Positions 25,590 to 34,645 of a DNA stretch of 64,000 bases are shown piece by piece. The DNA is from Rikenellaceae bacterium (GTDB lineage: Bacteria; Bacteroidota; Bacteroidia; Bacteroidales; UBA932): positions 55,013 through 119,012 of the forward strand of contig JALEPJ010000015.1 of the NCBI GenBank assembly GCA_022766385.1, in the 5' to 3' direction. The notes beneath the pieces are model-generated. The model saw nothing but the letters and a program-made list of their open reading frames with translations, made no database searches and had not been told where the DNA came from. Every line of letters begins with the position of its first letter. Position 1 is the stretch's first letter. The position numbers and the translations under genes were made by a program.

Positions 25590-25620
25590 TTTGCCAAATG
25601 AATTTTTTTTGCTAAATTGC
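25590..25620 (+). promoter_or_regulatory. Promoter for the ExbB/ExbD operon
   Basis: TTTG (25590-25593), 19 bp, TAAATTGC (25613-25620, a near match to TAnnTTTG). The predicted leader of about 85 nt is the longest among the clear promoters here. Confidence 0.6.
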
Positions 25621-25713
25621 AACGGTTTTTTTGAATAGCTGTGGAAAGGCCCTAGAACGAAAGATTTGTAACTATTTAATACATTATTAATTAAAACACA
25701 TTCTAAAACGATT

Positions 25714-26511
25714 ATGAAAAAGTTTTTCATGGTTTTGGCAGCGATGACCCTTATGGTTGTTTCTGCAAACATTGCATCCGCTCAGAACGAGCAGGCTGCT
25801 GATGCACAGGCTGCAACCGAGCAGGTAGCTGCTGCCGATCAGTCAGGTGACATTGATCCATTCAACACAAAGTCTGAAGTTCCTCTTCACCAGGCTCTCA
25901 AGACAAAGTTCATCGAGGGTGGTGCAGGCTTCATGTCTCTCGTTATCATCTGTTTGATCATCGGTCTTGCTCTCTGTATCGAGAGAATCCTTTATCTTTC
26001 ATTCTCTAAGACCAACACCAAGAAGCTCGTTGAGAAGGTTGAGAAGGCACTCGCTGAGGGTGGAATCGAGGCTGCAAAGGACGTATGCCGTAACTCACGC
26101 GGTCCTGTAGCAAGCATCTTCTATCAGGGTCTCCTTCGTTACGACCAGGGTCTCGACGTTGTTGAGAAGACCATCGTTTCTTACGGTTCAGTTCAGATGA
26201 GCAACATGGAGAACGGCCTTTCATGGATCGCACTCTTCATCGCTATTGCACCTTCTCTCGGATTCCTTGGAACCGTTATCGGTATGATCCAGGCATTCGA
26301 CGCTATCCAGGCTGCAGGTGATATCTCTCCTAACGTTGTCGCTGGAGGTATGAAGGTCGCTTTGATCACCACCGTTGCCGGTTTGATCGTAGCTATGATT
26401 CTTCAGGTGTTCTACAACTACATCCTCGCAAAGATTGACTCTATCACCATCGATATGGAGGATTCTTCAATCTGCCTCGTGGACGTACTTACAAAGTACC
26501 AGGGAAAGTAA
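25714..26511 (+). CDS. MotA/TolQ/ExbB proton channel family protein with signal peptide
   Basis: A 265-residue inner-membrane protein of the proton-motive-force transducing ExbB/TolQ family. Unlike proteobacterial ExbB it has an N-terminal cleavable-looking signal (MKKFFMVLAAMTLMVVSANIASAQ) and an Ala/Gln-rich periplasmic stretch (residues 25-55) before three transmembrane helices at about 73-93, 165-190 and 208-232. Conserved features are GLSWIALFIAIAPSLGFLGT and GMKVALITTVAGLIVAMI. First gene of the operon with a small membrane protein and two ExbD proteins. The preference for CTC, ATC and AAG codons differs from its neighbours and suggests high expression. Confidence 0.92.
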   Translation: MKKFFMVLAAMTLMVVSANIASAQNEQAADAQAATEQVAAADQSGDIDPFNTKSEVPLHQALKTKFIEGGAGFMSLVIICLIIGLALCIERILYLSFSKTNTKKLVEKVEKALAEGGIEAAKDVCRNSRGPVASIFYQGLLRYDQGLDVVEKTIVSYGSVQMSNMENGLSWIALFIAIAPSLGFLGTVIGMIQAFDAIQAAGDISPNVVAGGMKVALITTVAGLIVAMILQVFYNYILAKIDSITIDMEDSSICLVDVLTKYQGK

Positions 26512-26538
26512 TTTCAACAGTAGAAAACATCATCAAAC

Positions 26539-26964
26539 ATGAAGCTTAATAAAATATTCAAGATCTTGATGGTGGTGTTGATTCTCGTCTCTGTCGGCAT
26601 CCTTGTCTGGGGTTTCACAGCTGGATGGACAGACCAGGCAGTTGAGATCCTTATCAAGTGGACATACGCAATGGTTGCGATTGCCATTGCAGCTACTATA
26701 CTTGTAGGACTCATTATCAGCACCAAGAACAATCCGAAGAGTCTCATCAAGCTCGGAATCGGACTTGTTGTAATAGCAGCTATTTGCTTCGGCATCTATA
26801 TGGTTTCACCTGGAAACCCTGCTGTCGGTTTGACTGGCGAACAGCCTGAAGCTGGTACGCTCAGAATTACTGATACAATTCTCAATCTTACATATCTTTC
26901 AGCCGCTTTGGCAGTAGTGTCAATCATCGCTGGAGAGATCATCATTGCTATCCGCAATAAATAA
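26539..26964 (+). CDS. Small polytopic membrane protein in the ExbB/ExbD operon
   Basis: A 141-residue protein with four hydrophobic segments (about residues 7-27, 38-60, 72-92 and 110-135) separated by short charged loops. I recognise no enzymatic motif. Its fixed position between exbB and the tandem exbD genes suggests a subunit or assembly factor of the same energy-transducing complex. Gaps are 27 bp upstream and 10 bp downstream. Confidence 0.8.
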   Translation: MKLNKIFKILMVVLILVSVGILVWGFTAGWTDQAVEILIKWTYAMVAIAIAATILVGLIISTKNNPKSLIKLGIGLVVIAAICFGIYMVSPGNPAVGLTGEQPEAGTLRITDTILNLTYLSAALAVVSIIAGEIIIAIRNK

Positions 26965-26974
26965 TTAAGAGAAA

Positions 26975-27550
26975 ATGGCTAAGAAAAAAACTCCTGGACT
27001 CAACACCAGCTCAACTGCTGACATCGCGTTCCTGCTCTTGTGCTACTTCCTTATGACTACAACCATGGGAACACAGACAGGTCTCTCGCGTCGTCTTCCT
27101 CCTATGCCGGATCCAAACGCAAAGGTAGAAGACCAGAAGGTTAATCGCCGCAACATCATCATTGTTAAGATTAACTCAGCTGACAAACTTCTTGCAGGTA
27201 ATGAGCCTATGGACGTCAGCCTGCTTAAGGATAAGATCAAGGAATTCCTTACCAATCCTGCCGACAGACCTGACCTTCCTGAGAAGGAAATGAAGGACAT
27301 CGAGGGTTATGGTATGTACCCTGTATCAAAGGGTGTGATCTCTCTCCAGAATGACCGCGGAACCAGCTATCACGCATACATCGCTGTTCAGAACGAACTT
27401 GTAAAGGCCGTTAACGAACTCCGTAACGAATTCTCATACAAGAACTACGGAAAGGCTTTCGACAGACTTACAGAAGAGCAGCAGGAAATCGTCAAGACAG
27501 CTATACCTCAGAATATTTCAGAGGCAGAGCCTAAGGACGTGAAAAAATAA
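26975..27550 (+). CDS. ExbD/TolR family protein (first copy)
   Basis: A 191-residue protein: short basic N-terminus (MAKKKTPGLNTSS), one transmembrane helix at residues 15-33 with the conserved aspartate in TADIAFLLLCYFLMTTTMG, and a periplasmic ExbD domain from about residue 50 (NIIIVKINSADKLLAGN). In ExbBD the membrane aspartate carries protons. The periplasmic domain is longer than usual, with extra residues around PADRPDLPEKEMKDIEG. Confidence 0.92.
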   Translation: MAKKKTPGLNTSSTADIAFLLLCYFLMTTTMGTQTGLSRRLPPMPDPNAKVEDQKVNRRNIIIVKINSADKLLAGNEPMDVSLLKDKIKEFLTNPADRPDLPEKEMKDIEGYGMYPVSKGVISLQNDRGTSYHAYIAVQNELVKAVNELRNEFSYKNYGKAFDRLTEEQQEIVKTAIPQNISEAEPKDVKK

Positions 27551-27567
27551 AATAGGAGGAATAACAA

Positions 27568-28038
27568 ATGTCAAAATTCGGCGGAAATAACAATAAGAAG
27601 GACGTACCACAGCCTGGTACCGGTTCTCTTTCGGATATCGTCTTCATGCTTTTGTTCTTCTTCATGGTTACCACACAGATGCGTGAGACTGAGAACAAGG
27701 TCATTGTAAAGATGCCTGAGGCATCTGAGGTTGCGAAACTTGAAAGAAAAGACCTTTCCTCTTACATCAATGTCGGTACTCCTACCAGAACCTATCAGGC
27801 TCAGTATGGTACTGATGCACGTATCCAGCTCAACGATTCTTTCAAGACAGTCGAGGATATCCGCGACTTCATCGCAGCTGAGCGTGAGAGTATGTCAGAG
27901 GCAGACCGTCAGTTCATGACCACAGTTCTTAGAACAGACGAAGACGTCAGAATGGGTATTGTTACAGATATTAAGCAGGAGCTCAGACGTTGCTCCGCAC
28001 TTAAGATTATGTACATGGCAAGAAGAGCAGAAAAGTAA
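27568..28038 (+). CDS. ExbD/TolR family protein (second copy)
   Basis: A 156-residue paralogue of the preceding protein, with the N-terminus MSKFGGNNNKKDVPQPGTGS, a transmembrane helix with the aspartate (LSDIVFMLLFFFMVTTQM) and a periplasmic domain. The ATG is preceded by an AGGAGGA Shine-Dalgarno at 27553-27559, unusual for this phylum and suggestive of independent or boosted translation. A terminator follows at 28063-28103. Confidence 0.92.
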   Translation: MSKFGGNNNKKDVPQPGTGSLSDIVFMLLFFFMVTTQMRETENKVIVKMPEASEVAKLERKDLSSYINVGTPTRTYQAQYGTDARIQLNDSFKTVEDIRDFIAAERESMSEADRQFMTTVLRTDEDVRMGIVTDIKQELRRCSALKIMYMARRAEK

Positions 28039-28062
28039 TTTTCAGCACTCAAATAGTTTAGA

Positions 28063-28103
28063 AAGAAGGCGACTGATAAGAAATTATTGTTCGCTTTCTT
28101 TTT
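28063..28103 (+). terminator. Terminator after the ExbB/ExbD operon
   Basis: A 10-bp stem with one G-U pair (AAGAAGGCGA / TCGCTTTCTT), loop of about 18 nt, running into TTTTT. Confidence 0.7.
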
Positions 28104-28134
28104 GTCTATATATCGGGAGCAGGAAGCTTCGCGC

Positions 28135-28165
28135 TTGGCAAATCAATTGAAAAAGATTATATTTG
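28135..28165 (+). promoter_or_regulatory. Promoter for asnS-udk
   Basis: TTG (28135-28137), 20 bp, TATATTTG (28158-28165): an exact consensus -7 box, giving a leader of about 33 nt before the ATG at 28204. Confidence 0.8.
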
Positions 28166-28203
28166 CCGAGATAATACAATAAACAAGAAGAACTTATTTT
28201 CCC

Positions 28204-29610
28204 ATGGAAAACATTGTGAGAACCAAAGTAAAAGACCTGCTTAAGAGTGAAGCAGGGCACGATGTCCTTGCTAAAGGCTGGGTCAGAACAAAAAGAGGTA
28301 ACAAGAACGTAGCGTTCATCGCTCTTAACGACGGTTCTACCATCAATAATATACAGATAGTCGTAGATAAGACGCAATTCGAGGATAGTGTTCTCGCCAA
28401 GATAACAACGGGGGCCTGCATTGCGGTATGCGGCAGCTTGGTGGAATCAATGGGCAGCGGACAGGCAGTTGAAATACAAGCCAAGCAAATTGAGATTTAT
28501 GGCGAGTGTGATCCTGTGAGATACCCGCTTCAGAAAAAGGATACTTCATTTGAGTACCTTAGAACTGTGGCACATATGAGAATGAGGACCAACACATTCG
28601 GAGCCATACTCAGAATCCGAAATCAAATGGCCTTCGCTATTCATGAATATTTCCACTCAAAGGGTTTCGTATATCTTAACACTCCGCTTATCACTGAATC
28701 AGATTGTGAAGGCGCCGGACAGATGTTCCAGGTAACGACACTTAATCTTGAAGAAAAGCTTCCAAGGAACAAGAAGGGCGGGATTGATTACAGCGTCGAT
28801 TTCTTTGGAAAACAGACCAGCCTTACAGTAAGTGGACAGCTTGAAGGTGAGCTCGGAGCTACCGCATTGGGTGAAATCTATACTTTCGGTCCTACTTTCA
28901 GAGCAGAGAATTCAAACACTCCACGCCATCTTGCAGAGTTCTGGATGATCGAGCCTGAAATGGCATTCTATGACATTAAGGACAATATGGACCTTGCAGA
29001 GGACTTCATCAAGCACTTAGTTGAATATGCCCTGAAGAATTGCTATGACGACATCAAGTTCCTCAACGATAAATATGATCCGGAGCTCATCGAAAGACTT
29101 CAGAGCGTAATCGGCACTGAATTCGTAAGACTTGAGTACACTGAAGGCATCAGAATACTTGAAGAAGCTATAAAGAATGGAGTGAAATTCGAGTATCCTG
29201 TGTATTGGGGTGTGGATCTGCAGAGCGAGCACGAGAGATACCTCGTTGAACAGCATTTCAAGAAACCTGTCATCCTCACAGGCTATCCGAAGGAAATCAA
29301 GGCCTTCTATATGAAGCAGAACGAAGATGGCAAGACAGTCAGGGCCATGGATATACTCTTCCCTAAGATTGGCGAAATCATCGGCGGTTCAGAGAGAGAA
29401 GCTTCGCTCGAAAAACTCGAGGCTCGCATCAATGAGCTTCAGATGAGCCGTACCAACCTTGAATGGTACATTGACACAAGACGTTTCGGTTCTTGCCCTC
29501 ATAGCGGTTTCGGCCTCGGTTTCGAAAGACTCCTTCTCTTCGTTACCGGTATGAGCAATATCAGGGACGTCATTCCGTTCCCACGTACTCCTAAGAATGC
29601 TGAATTCTAA
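28204..29610 (+). CDS. asnS: Asparaginyl-tRNA synthetase
   Basis: A class IIb synthetase of 468 residues. The N-terminal OB-fold anticodon-binding domain (about 1-110) starts with [19 protein letters not shown]; the catalytic domain has motif 2 [20 protein letters not shown] near residue 230 and motif 3 [19 protein letters not shown] near 440. The ending [15 protein letters not shown] is characteristic of AsnS rather than AspS. Followed by udk after 14 bp. Confidence 0.97.
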   Translation: MENIVRTKVKDLLKSEAGHDVLAKGWVRTKRGNKNVAFIALNDGSTINNIQIVVDKTQFEDSVLAKITTGACIAVCGSLVESMGSGQAVEIQAKQIEIYGECDPVRYPLQKKDTSFEYLRTVAHMRMRTNTFGAILRIRNQMAFAIHEYFHSKGFVYLNTPLITESDCEGAGQMFQVTTLNLEEKLPRNKKGGIDYSVDFFGKQTSLTVSGQLEGELGATALGEIYTFGPTFRAENSNTPRHLAEFWMIEPEMAFYDIKDNMDLAEDFIKHLVEYALKNCYDDIKFLNDKYDPELIERLQSVIGTEFVRLEYTEGIRILEEAIKNGVKFEYPVYWGVDLQSEHERYLVEQHFKKPVILTGYPKEIKAFYMKQNEDGKTVRAMDILFPKIGEIIGGSEREASLEKLEARINELQMSRTNLEWYIDTRRFGSCPHSGFGLGFERLLLFVTGMSNIRDVIPFPRTPKNAEF

Positions 29611-29624
29611 AAAATAAGGCAAAT

Positions 29625-30242
29625 ATGTTAGTCATTGGAATAGCCGGCGGTTCCGGTTCAGGAAAAACAACTGTCGTTAGGGCCATAGTCGATCAGCTTA
29701 AGGATCGCGTAGTAGTTATCCCTCAGGATTCGTATTACAAAGATTCAAGCCATTTGAGTGAGGAAGAAAAGAGAAGTCAGAACTTCGATCATCCGGACTC
29801 CATTGACTTCGCCCTTCTTACCGATCATCTCAAGCAGATTAAGGAGGGTAAGAGCATTGAACAGCCGGTTTATTCTTACGTCACCTGCTCACGTTCCAAG
29901 ACGGAAACAGTTACTGTAAAGCCGGCAGATGTGATTATCATCGAAGGCATTCTGATTTTCACCTGTCCGGAATTGCGTGACCAGCTTGATATCAAGATTT
30001 TCGTGGATGCGGATGACGATGACAGACTTATGAGGGTAATGTCGCGTGACATCATTGAACGGGGCAAAACCGTGGATTGGGTCATCGAAAGATACTCCAA
30101 GACAGTTAAACCTATGTACCTTCAGTTCATTGAGCCGAGCAAAAGATACGCAGACATCATCATTCCTCAAGGTGGCCACAACAGGGTAGCAATAGACATC
30201 ATCTCAGCTACCATCGAGAAATCACTCAACACCAACAAATAA
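29625..30242 (+). CDS. udk: Uridine kinase
   Basis: Phosphorylates uridine and cytidine in pyrimidine salvage. The 205 residues start with the P-loop LVIGIAGGSGSGKTTVV, then VVVIPQDSYYKDSSHLS, NFDHPDSIDFALL, YVTCSRSKTETV, VIIEGILIFTC, and VDADDDDRLMRVMSRDIIER, all in family order. It lies 14 bp after asnS and 11 bp before the TonB-like gene, so the three form one transcript. Confidence 0.95.
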   Translation: MLVIGIAGGSGSGKTTVVRAIVDQLKDRVVVIPQDSYYKDSSHLSEEEKRSQNFDHPDSIDFALLTDHLKQIKEGKSIEQPVYSYVTCSRSKTETVTVKPADVIIIEGILIFTCPELRDQLDIKIFVDADDDDRLMRVMSRDIIERGKTVDWVIERYSKTVKPMYLQFIEPSKRYADIIIPQGGHNRVAIDIISATIEKSLNTNK

Positions 30243-30253
30243 TAATCAAGCCC

Positions 30254-30970
30254 TTGAAACGAATCCCGAAGGAAGATAAGGCAGGATTGTACATCACCGT
30301 GATTATTCATCTCACGGTGATTATTATATTGTTGGCCAGTCAGATCGGAGTTCAGATACAGAAGGAGAACTCTTTCGTGCTGGATTTCAGCAAGCAGGAG
30401 GAAATCGAAAGGCTTGAGAAAGAACTCAAGTTCAAGGAAGAGGTCAGCAGACGCCTTGACGAGCTCATTTCTGAGAATGGCGGAAGTACGCCCGTAAGGA
30501 ACGTAATCGTGGACAGGGGCGCATTGAAAGATGACAGGGGCACTGATGCCGACCAGCTCTATAAAGACGCCGAGAGGCTTCAGAATGAGCTTGACAAGAC
30601 ATTCAGCCAAAGCGACACTCCTGATGAAGACGTATATATCCCGACAAAGAAGCAGGAGAACAAGAAAAAAGAGAAGGAACAGAACTATTCCGGTCCTTCC
30701 GTGGTTTCATACAGCCTTGACGGCAGAAAGGCAAGCAAGCTTCCTATACCGGCCTACAGATGTATGGGCTCGGGAGAAGTCACCGTCATCATTACAGTTG
30801 ACAATGCAGGCAACGTCATTATGGCAAAGATAGAGGAAGCTTCATCCACCTCTGATACTTGTCTGAGGAATTTCGCAATAAGAGCGGCAAGATCGGCAAG
30901 ATTCTCTGCCTCCCCAACCGCTCCTGCACGTCAAGTCGGAAACATTGTCTATGCGTTCATCGCACAGTGA
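30254..30970 (+). CDS. TonB-like energy transducer with TTG start
   Basis: A 238-residue protein: basic N-terminus MKRIPKEDKAGLY, a single transmembrane helix (about residues 12-32), a long charged coiled-coil periplasmic linker (KQEEIERLEKELKFKEEVSR) and a C-terminal domain with the TonB-like arrangement KLPIPAYRCMGSGEVTVIIT then VDNAGNVIMAKIEEASSTSD. No in-frame ATG occurs before about residue 170, so TTG at 30254 is the start. It may partner with the ExbB/ExbD set 2 kb upstream; that is inference. Its last 14 bases overlap the convergent S41 gene. Confidence 0.8.
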   Translation: MKRIPKEDKAGLYITVIIHLTVIIILLASQIGVQIQKENSFVLDFSKQEEIERLEKELKFKEEVSRRLDELISENGGSTPVRNVIVDRGALKDDRGTDADQLYKDAERLQNELDKTFSQSDTPDEDVYIPTKKQENKKKEKEQNYSGPSVVSYSLDGRKASKLPIPAYRCMGSGEVTVIITVDNAGNVIMAKIEEASSTSDTCLRNFAIRAARSARFSASPTAPARQVGNIVYAFIAQ

Positions 30971-32558
30971 TGATTTCGTGAGGTTTCAAAGCTTCCTGAA
31001 ACGCAGTATCCATATCCAGGAACATATGATAGTAAGCATTATCCCCAAGCTTTGAATATCTGCCTACCAATGCTCTTACCTGAGGCATTAAGTAATCACG
31101 AGTCTCATCCCACTCTTCTTTAGTCTTCGGAGCAAGTCCGTCCTTCGTTCTGGCAAAGTTCAGGAAGAGGGTTTCCAATGAAGCTGAATCGAGATACTTG
31201 ATGAGTGAATCATAATCGTCTATCGCAGAAAGCTCGGCCTTGTGCCCATCAAAGTAGGCAGATGCAAAACGCATAGTCGTAGCCTTATTGCCACAGTCTA
31301 TATAGAAGCGTGTGGCCTTGGTGGTATCGATAGGTACGAACACATCAGGGATAATGCCTCCACCTCCATAGACACGTCTGCCGCCGACTGTGTAGAATAA
31401 GACAGACTTATCGACCTTGATGCTGTCAGCCTCAGTGAGTTCACCATCATTGTACCTTTTTATGATATCATATTGATAATCATCAGAATATGGTTTCTGT
31501 ATGCATCTTCCGGAAGGGGTATAGAATCTGGCTACGGTAATGCGCACACCTGAACCGTCTGTAAAGAACACAGGCTCCTGAACCAAGCCCTTGCCGTATG
31601 AACGTCGGCCCACAATCACTCCCCTGTCATTGTCCTGGATGGCTCCTGCAAAGATTTCACTGGATGAAGCAGACGCCTCATTGATCAGAACGGTAAGTCT
31701 GACACCCTTGAGCAAGCCCCTGCCATCAGCCTTATATTCCTCACGCTTGCGGTGGAGGCCCTCCATATAGACTATATCCTCCCCTTTTTCAAGGAACATA
31801 TTGGAAAGCATCAGGGCCTGATCGAAGAAGCCTCCTGTATTGTCCCTGAGGTCGAAAATGAGGTTCTCCATACCCTCGGCAAGAAGTTTGAGGCTGGAAC
31901 TCATTACCTCAGAATAGGTATTTCTCGAGAATTTGGACAGTCTGATATAACCCGTACTGTCATTCACCATAAAGGCAGCATCTACACAATGAACAGGAAT
32001 CTTGCCTCTCGTGATTTCGAAAGGAATGATTTCATCGCCACGCTTGACCTTGACATTGACCTTGGTCCCTGCCGGTCCCTTCATCCTGCGGACCATACTG
32101 TCTTGAGGGAATTTAACTCCGGCAATCACCTTGTCATCGACCTGAATCAGACGGTCTCCGGCCTGCAATCCTATCTTCTCAGAAGGACCGCCAGGAATGA
32201 CCTCAAGCACTATTGCCGTATCGTTAGGCACATTGAACTGGATGCCTATTCCATCAAAATTGCCAGCAAGCTCAGATTCAGACTCTTCCAAATCTGCAGG
32301 CGGCATATAGATTGAATGCGGGTCGAGTTTTGACAATGCAGCATTGACAGCAGCATCAGAAACGCTGCTATAGTCAACAGAATCGACATACATCTCATCA
32401 ATTTTCTGAAGGATGAGATTCAACTTTCTCCAGTTCGTATACTCAGAACGGAGCTTAGCTTTGTTGTCAATGGCCTTTTGTATGGTAAGGACCAGCAGTG
32501 CTCCTACCACTACGCCGAGCACTGCTATCCATACGGACGAGATCCTTTTTTCACTCAT
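30957..32558 (-). CDS. S41 family (CtpA-like) C-terminal processing peptidase
   Basis: A 533-residue envelope protease with an N-terminal signal anchor (about residues 9-27), the S41 N-terminal region (INALSKLDPHSIYMPPADLE-like block), a PDZ domain at about residues 90-170 (GIGIQFNVPNDTAIVLEVIP, GLQAGDRLIQVDDKV), and the serine/lysine dyad in INEASASSSEIFAGAIQDND and VGRRSYGKGLVQ near residues 295-330. A C-terminal extension of about 150 residues follows. It is last in the minus-strand operon from 36895 and overlaps the dCMP deaminase gene by 8 bp. Confidence 0.93.
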   Translation of the reverse strand: MSEKRISSVWIAVLGVVVGALLVLTIQKAIDNKAKLRSEYTNWRKLNLILQKIDEMYVDSVDYSSVSDAAVNAALSKLDPHSIYMPPADLEESESELAGNFDGIGIQFNVPNDTAIVLEVIPGGPSEKIGLQAGDRLIQVDDKVIAGVKFPQDSMVRRMKGPAGTKVNVKVKRGDEIIPFEITRGKIPVHCVDAAFMVNDSTGYIRLSKFSRNTYSEVMSSSLKLLAEGMENLIFDLRDNTGGFFDQALMLSNMFLEKGEDIVYMEGLHRKREEYKADGRGLLKGVRLTVLINEASASSSEIFAGAIQDNDRGVIVGRRSYGKGLVQEPVFFTDGSGVRITVARFYTPSGRCIQKPYSDDYQYDIIKRYNDGELTEADSIKVDKSVLFYTVGGRRVYGGGGIIPDVFVPIDTTKATRFYIDCGNKATTMRFASAYFDGHKAELSAIDDYDSLIKYLDSASLETLFLNFARTKDGLAPKTKEEWDETRDYLMPQVRALVGRYSKLGDNAYYHMFLDMDTAFQEALKPHEIITVR

Positions 32559-32964
32559 AACTATCCTGTTTTTCTACTATTACACCAGCTTTTCTCAACA
32601 GGTCGATACCATCCGTGAGCCTGTATTCATCACGATAGACTACCCTTTTGATTCCAGCTTGGATAATAAGCTTTGAACATTCGATACAAGGTGATGCGGT
32701 TACATAGAGGGTTGCACCCTCGCTACTATTTCCCGACTTGGCTACTTTAGTTATCGCATTGGCCTCCGCATGTAACACATAGGGCTTGGTAACCCCATTT
32801 TCATCCTCGCACTGGTTCTCGAAACCGGAGGGAGTGCCGTTATATCCGTCGGAAATAATCATTCTGTCCTTGACCAGCAAGGCACCGACCTGGCGTCTTT
32901 TACAATAGGAATTCTTTGCCCATACACCGGCCATCTCAATGTACCGTTCGTCAAACTTATTCAT
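32551..32964 (-). CDS. dCMP deaminase family protein
   Basis: A 137-residue zinc deaminase that converts dCMP to dUMP in dTTP synthesis (or a ComEB-type relative). The zinc motif is YVLHAEANAITKVA (HAE) near residue 70 with TASPCIECSKLIIQAGI (PCxxC). The start MNKFDERYIEMAGVWAKNS at 32964 matches the family; the longer frame to 33063 lies inside the acyl-CoA synthetase gene and was rejected. Confidence 0.93.
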   Translation of the reverse strand: MNKFDERYIEMAGVWAKNSYCKRRQVGALLVKDRMIISDGYNGTPSGFENQCEDENGVTKPYVLHAEANAITKVAKSGNSSEGATLYVTASPCIECSKLIIQAGIKRVVYRDEYRLTDGIDLLRKAGVIVEKQDSYE

Positions 32965-32971
32965 TTCTATT

Positions 32972-34633
32972 CTAGTTTCTCTGATACAGGTATCTCTTAA
33001 TACTCTTCTTAGGAGTCCTCTCAAAATCCTCAGGCAGGAATTCCATCTTCCTGATCTGGGCATACTTAGGCAACTCCTTATTGATTTCAGGGAGGGATGA
33101 GGTCAGGCGTTCCTTAAGCTGATCCGGATTTATGCCGTCCACGCCGGCAGTATGATAATCAGGATATACGAGTGCTGTAATGGTTCCGTGATCGTCGATG
33201 ACCAGCGAGTCTCCAACATAGGTAACATTGTTCACCACAGCCTCAAGCTCCTCAGGATAAATATTCTGTCCCGAAGGTCCTAGTATCATACACTTGCTGC
33301 GGCCTCTGAGGAAAAGATAGCCATCCTCGTCGATAACTCCCATATCACCCGTCCTGAACCAACCGTCCTCTGTAAATGATTGAGCCGTTGTCTCCTCGTT
33401 CTTGTAATAGCCGAGCATAACGTTGGGACCCTTGACCTGAACCTCACCGGAAATATTGTGAGGATCCTCGGAATCGATACGTATTTCCATCCAAGGAGCG
33501 CTCTGTCCGCAAGAATACAGTTTTGCCTTGTCCCAATGTGCATATGCAATAATCGGAGCACACTCCGTCATTCCGTATCCGACTGTATAAGGGAAGTTCA
33601 TCTTCTTGAAGAAAGCCTCAACCTCAGGATTGAAAGCGGCACCTCCAAGGATAATCTCGTCAAAATTGCCACCGAAACTCTTGATGAGCTCCGAACGCAT
33701 CTTCCCAAGTATGAACTTGTCAAGGATAGGAATGCTCATAAAGACACGATTCTTGTCAATGAGAGGCTTGAGTTTGTTCTTGTAAACCTTCTCTATGATG
33801 AGTGGAACGGCAATGATGATATCCGGCTTTATGTCCGCCATTGCCTGCATAATGATCTTCGGACTAGGAACACGAGTAAGGTAATGCACGTGCATTCCTA
33901 AGGTCATTTCAAAAATGAATTCGAATGCAAAACCATACATGTGCGCAGCAGGCAGCATCGATACGACCTGACTGCCTGCCTTGAGAGGAAGTCCAGCATG
34001 ATCGGTAGCAAAAAGTATATTTGAGCAGATAGCCCTGTAAGGAATCATTACACCCTTTGAGAAGCCTGATGAACCGGATGTATAATTGATAATGGCCAGT
34101 TCGTCAGCTGTATCTTCATAATAGGAAACATCGGATGGGCCGAAGTTCTCAGGATATTTCTTGCCAAAGCTCTCGTTCAAATGCGCTCTAACATCGAAGT
34201 GGGATTCATGCTTGGCATAAATGAACTTGAAGGTATTGATCTGGACTATTACTTCCAGATCGGGCATTTCCTCAGCCGTAAGACCTTCCCATACCATCTC
34301 GTCAACAAAGAGGACCTTAGCTTCTGAATGGTTTACGAGATAATGTATATTGCCGGGCTTGAACTCATGCAAAATAGGCACAGGAATGGCTCCATATGTC
34401 ATTGCAGCAAGAAAGCTCACACCCCAGTTAGCCTGATTCTTCGAGCAAATGGCCACTTTGTCGCCCTTCTTCAGACCGCACTGCTCGAAGGCAATGTGCA
34501 GTTTGGCAATGCGGCTGGCCACTTCACCATAAGACAGAGTCACACCCTGATAGTTTGACAGGGCAGGTCTGTCCCAGTTCTTTTTGATGCTGTCCTCCAG
34601 CATCTTGTTAACTGATTTGAATACGAACTCCAT
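32972..34633 (-). CDS. Long-chain acyl-CoA synthetase (AMP-binding)
   Basis: A 553-residue adenylate-forming enzyme that activates fatty acids as acyl-AMP and then acyl-CoA. The ATP/AMP signature is INYTSGSSGFSKGVMIPY near residue 180; further motifs are VGYGMTECAPIIAYA near 345, GWFRTGDMGVIDEDGYLFL near 410 and GRSKCMILGPSGQNIYPEEL. The ending PKKSIKRYLYQRN contains the catalytic lysine region. It lies 12 bp after the 749-residue protein gene and 7 bp before the deaminase gene. Confidence 0.93.
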   Translation of the reverse strand: MEFVFKSVNKMLEDSIKKNWDRPALSNYQGVTLSYGEVASRIAKLHIAFEQCGLKKGDKVAICSKNQANWGVSFLAAMTYGAIPVPILHEFKPGNIHYLVNHSEAKVLFVDEMVWEGLTAEEMPDLEVIVQINTFKFIYAKHESHFDVRAHLNESFGKKYPENFGPSDVSYYEDTADELAIINYTSGSSGFSKGVMIPYRAICSNILFATDHAGLPLKAGSQVVSMLPAAHMYGFAFEFIFEMTLGMHVHYLTRVPSPKIIMQAMADIKPDIIIAVPLIIEKVYKNKLKPLIDKNRVFMSIPILDKFILGKMRSELIKSFGGNFDEIILGGAAFNPEVEAFFKKMNFPYTVGYGMTECAPIIAYAHWDKAKLYSCGQSAPWMEIRIDSEDPHNISGEVQVKGPNVMLGYYKNEETTAQSFTEDGWFRTGDMGVIDEDGYLFLRGRSKCMILGPSGQNIYPEELEAVVNNVTYVGDSLVIDDHGTITALVYPDYHTAGVDGINPDQLKERLTSSLPEINKELPKYAQIRKMEFLPEDFERTPKKSIKRYLYQRN

Positions 34634-34645
34634 AGTATCTTTAGT

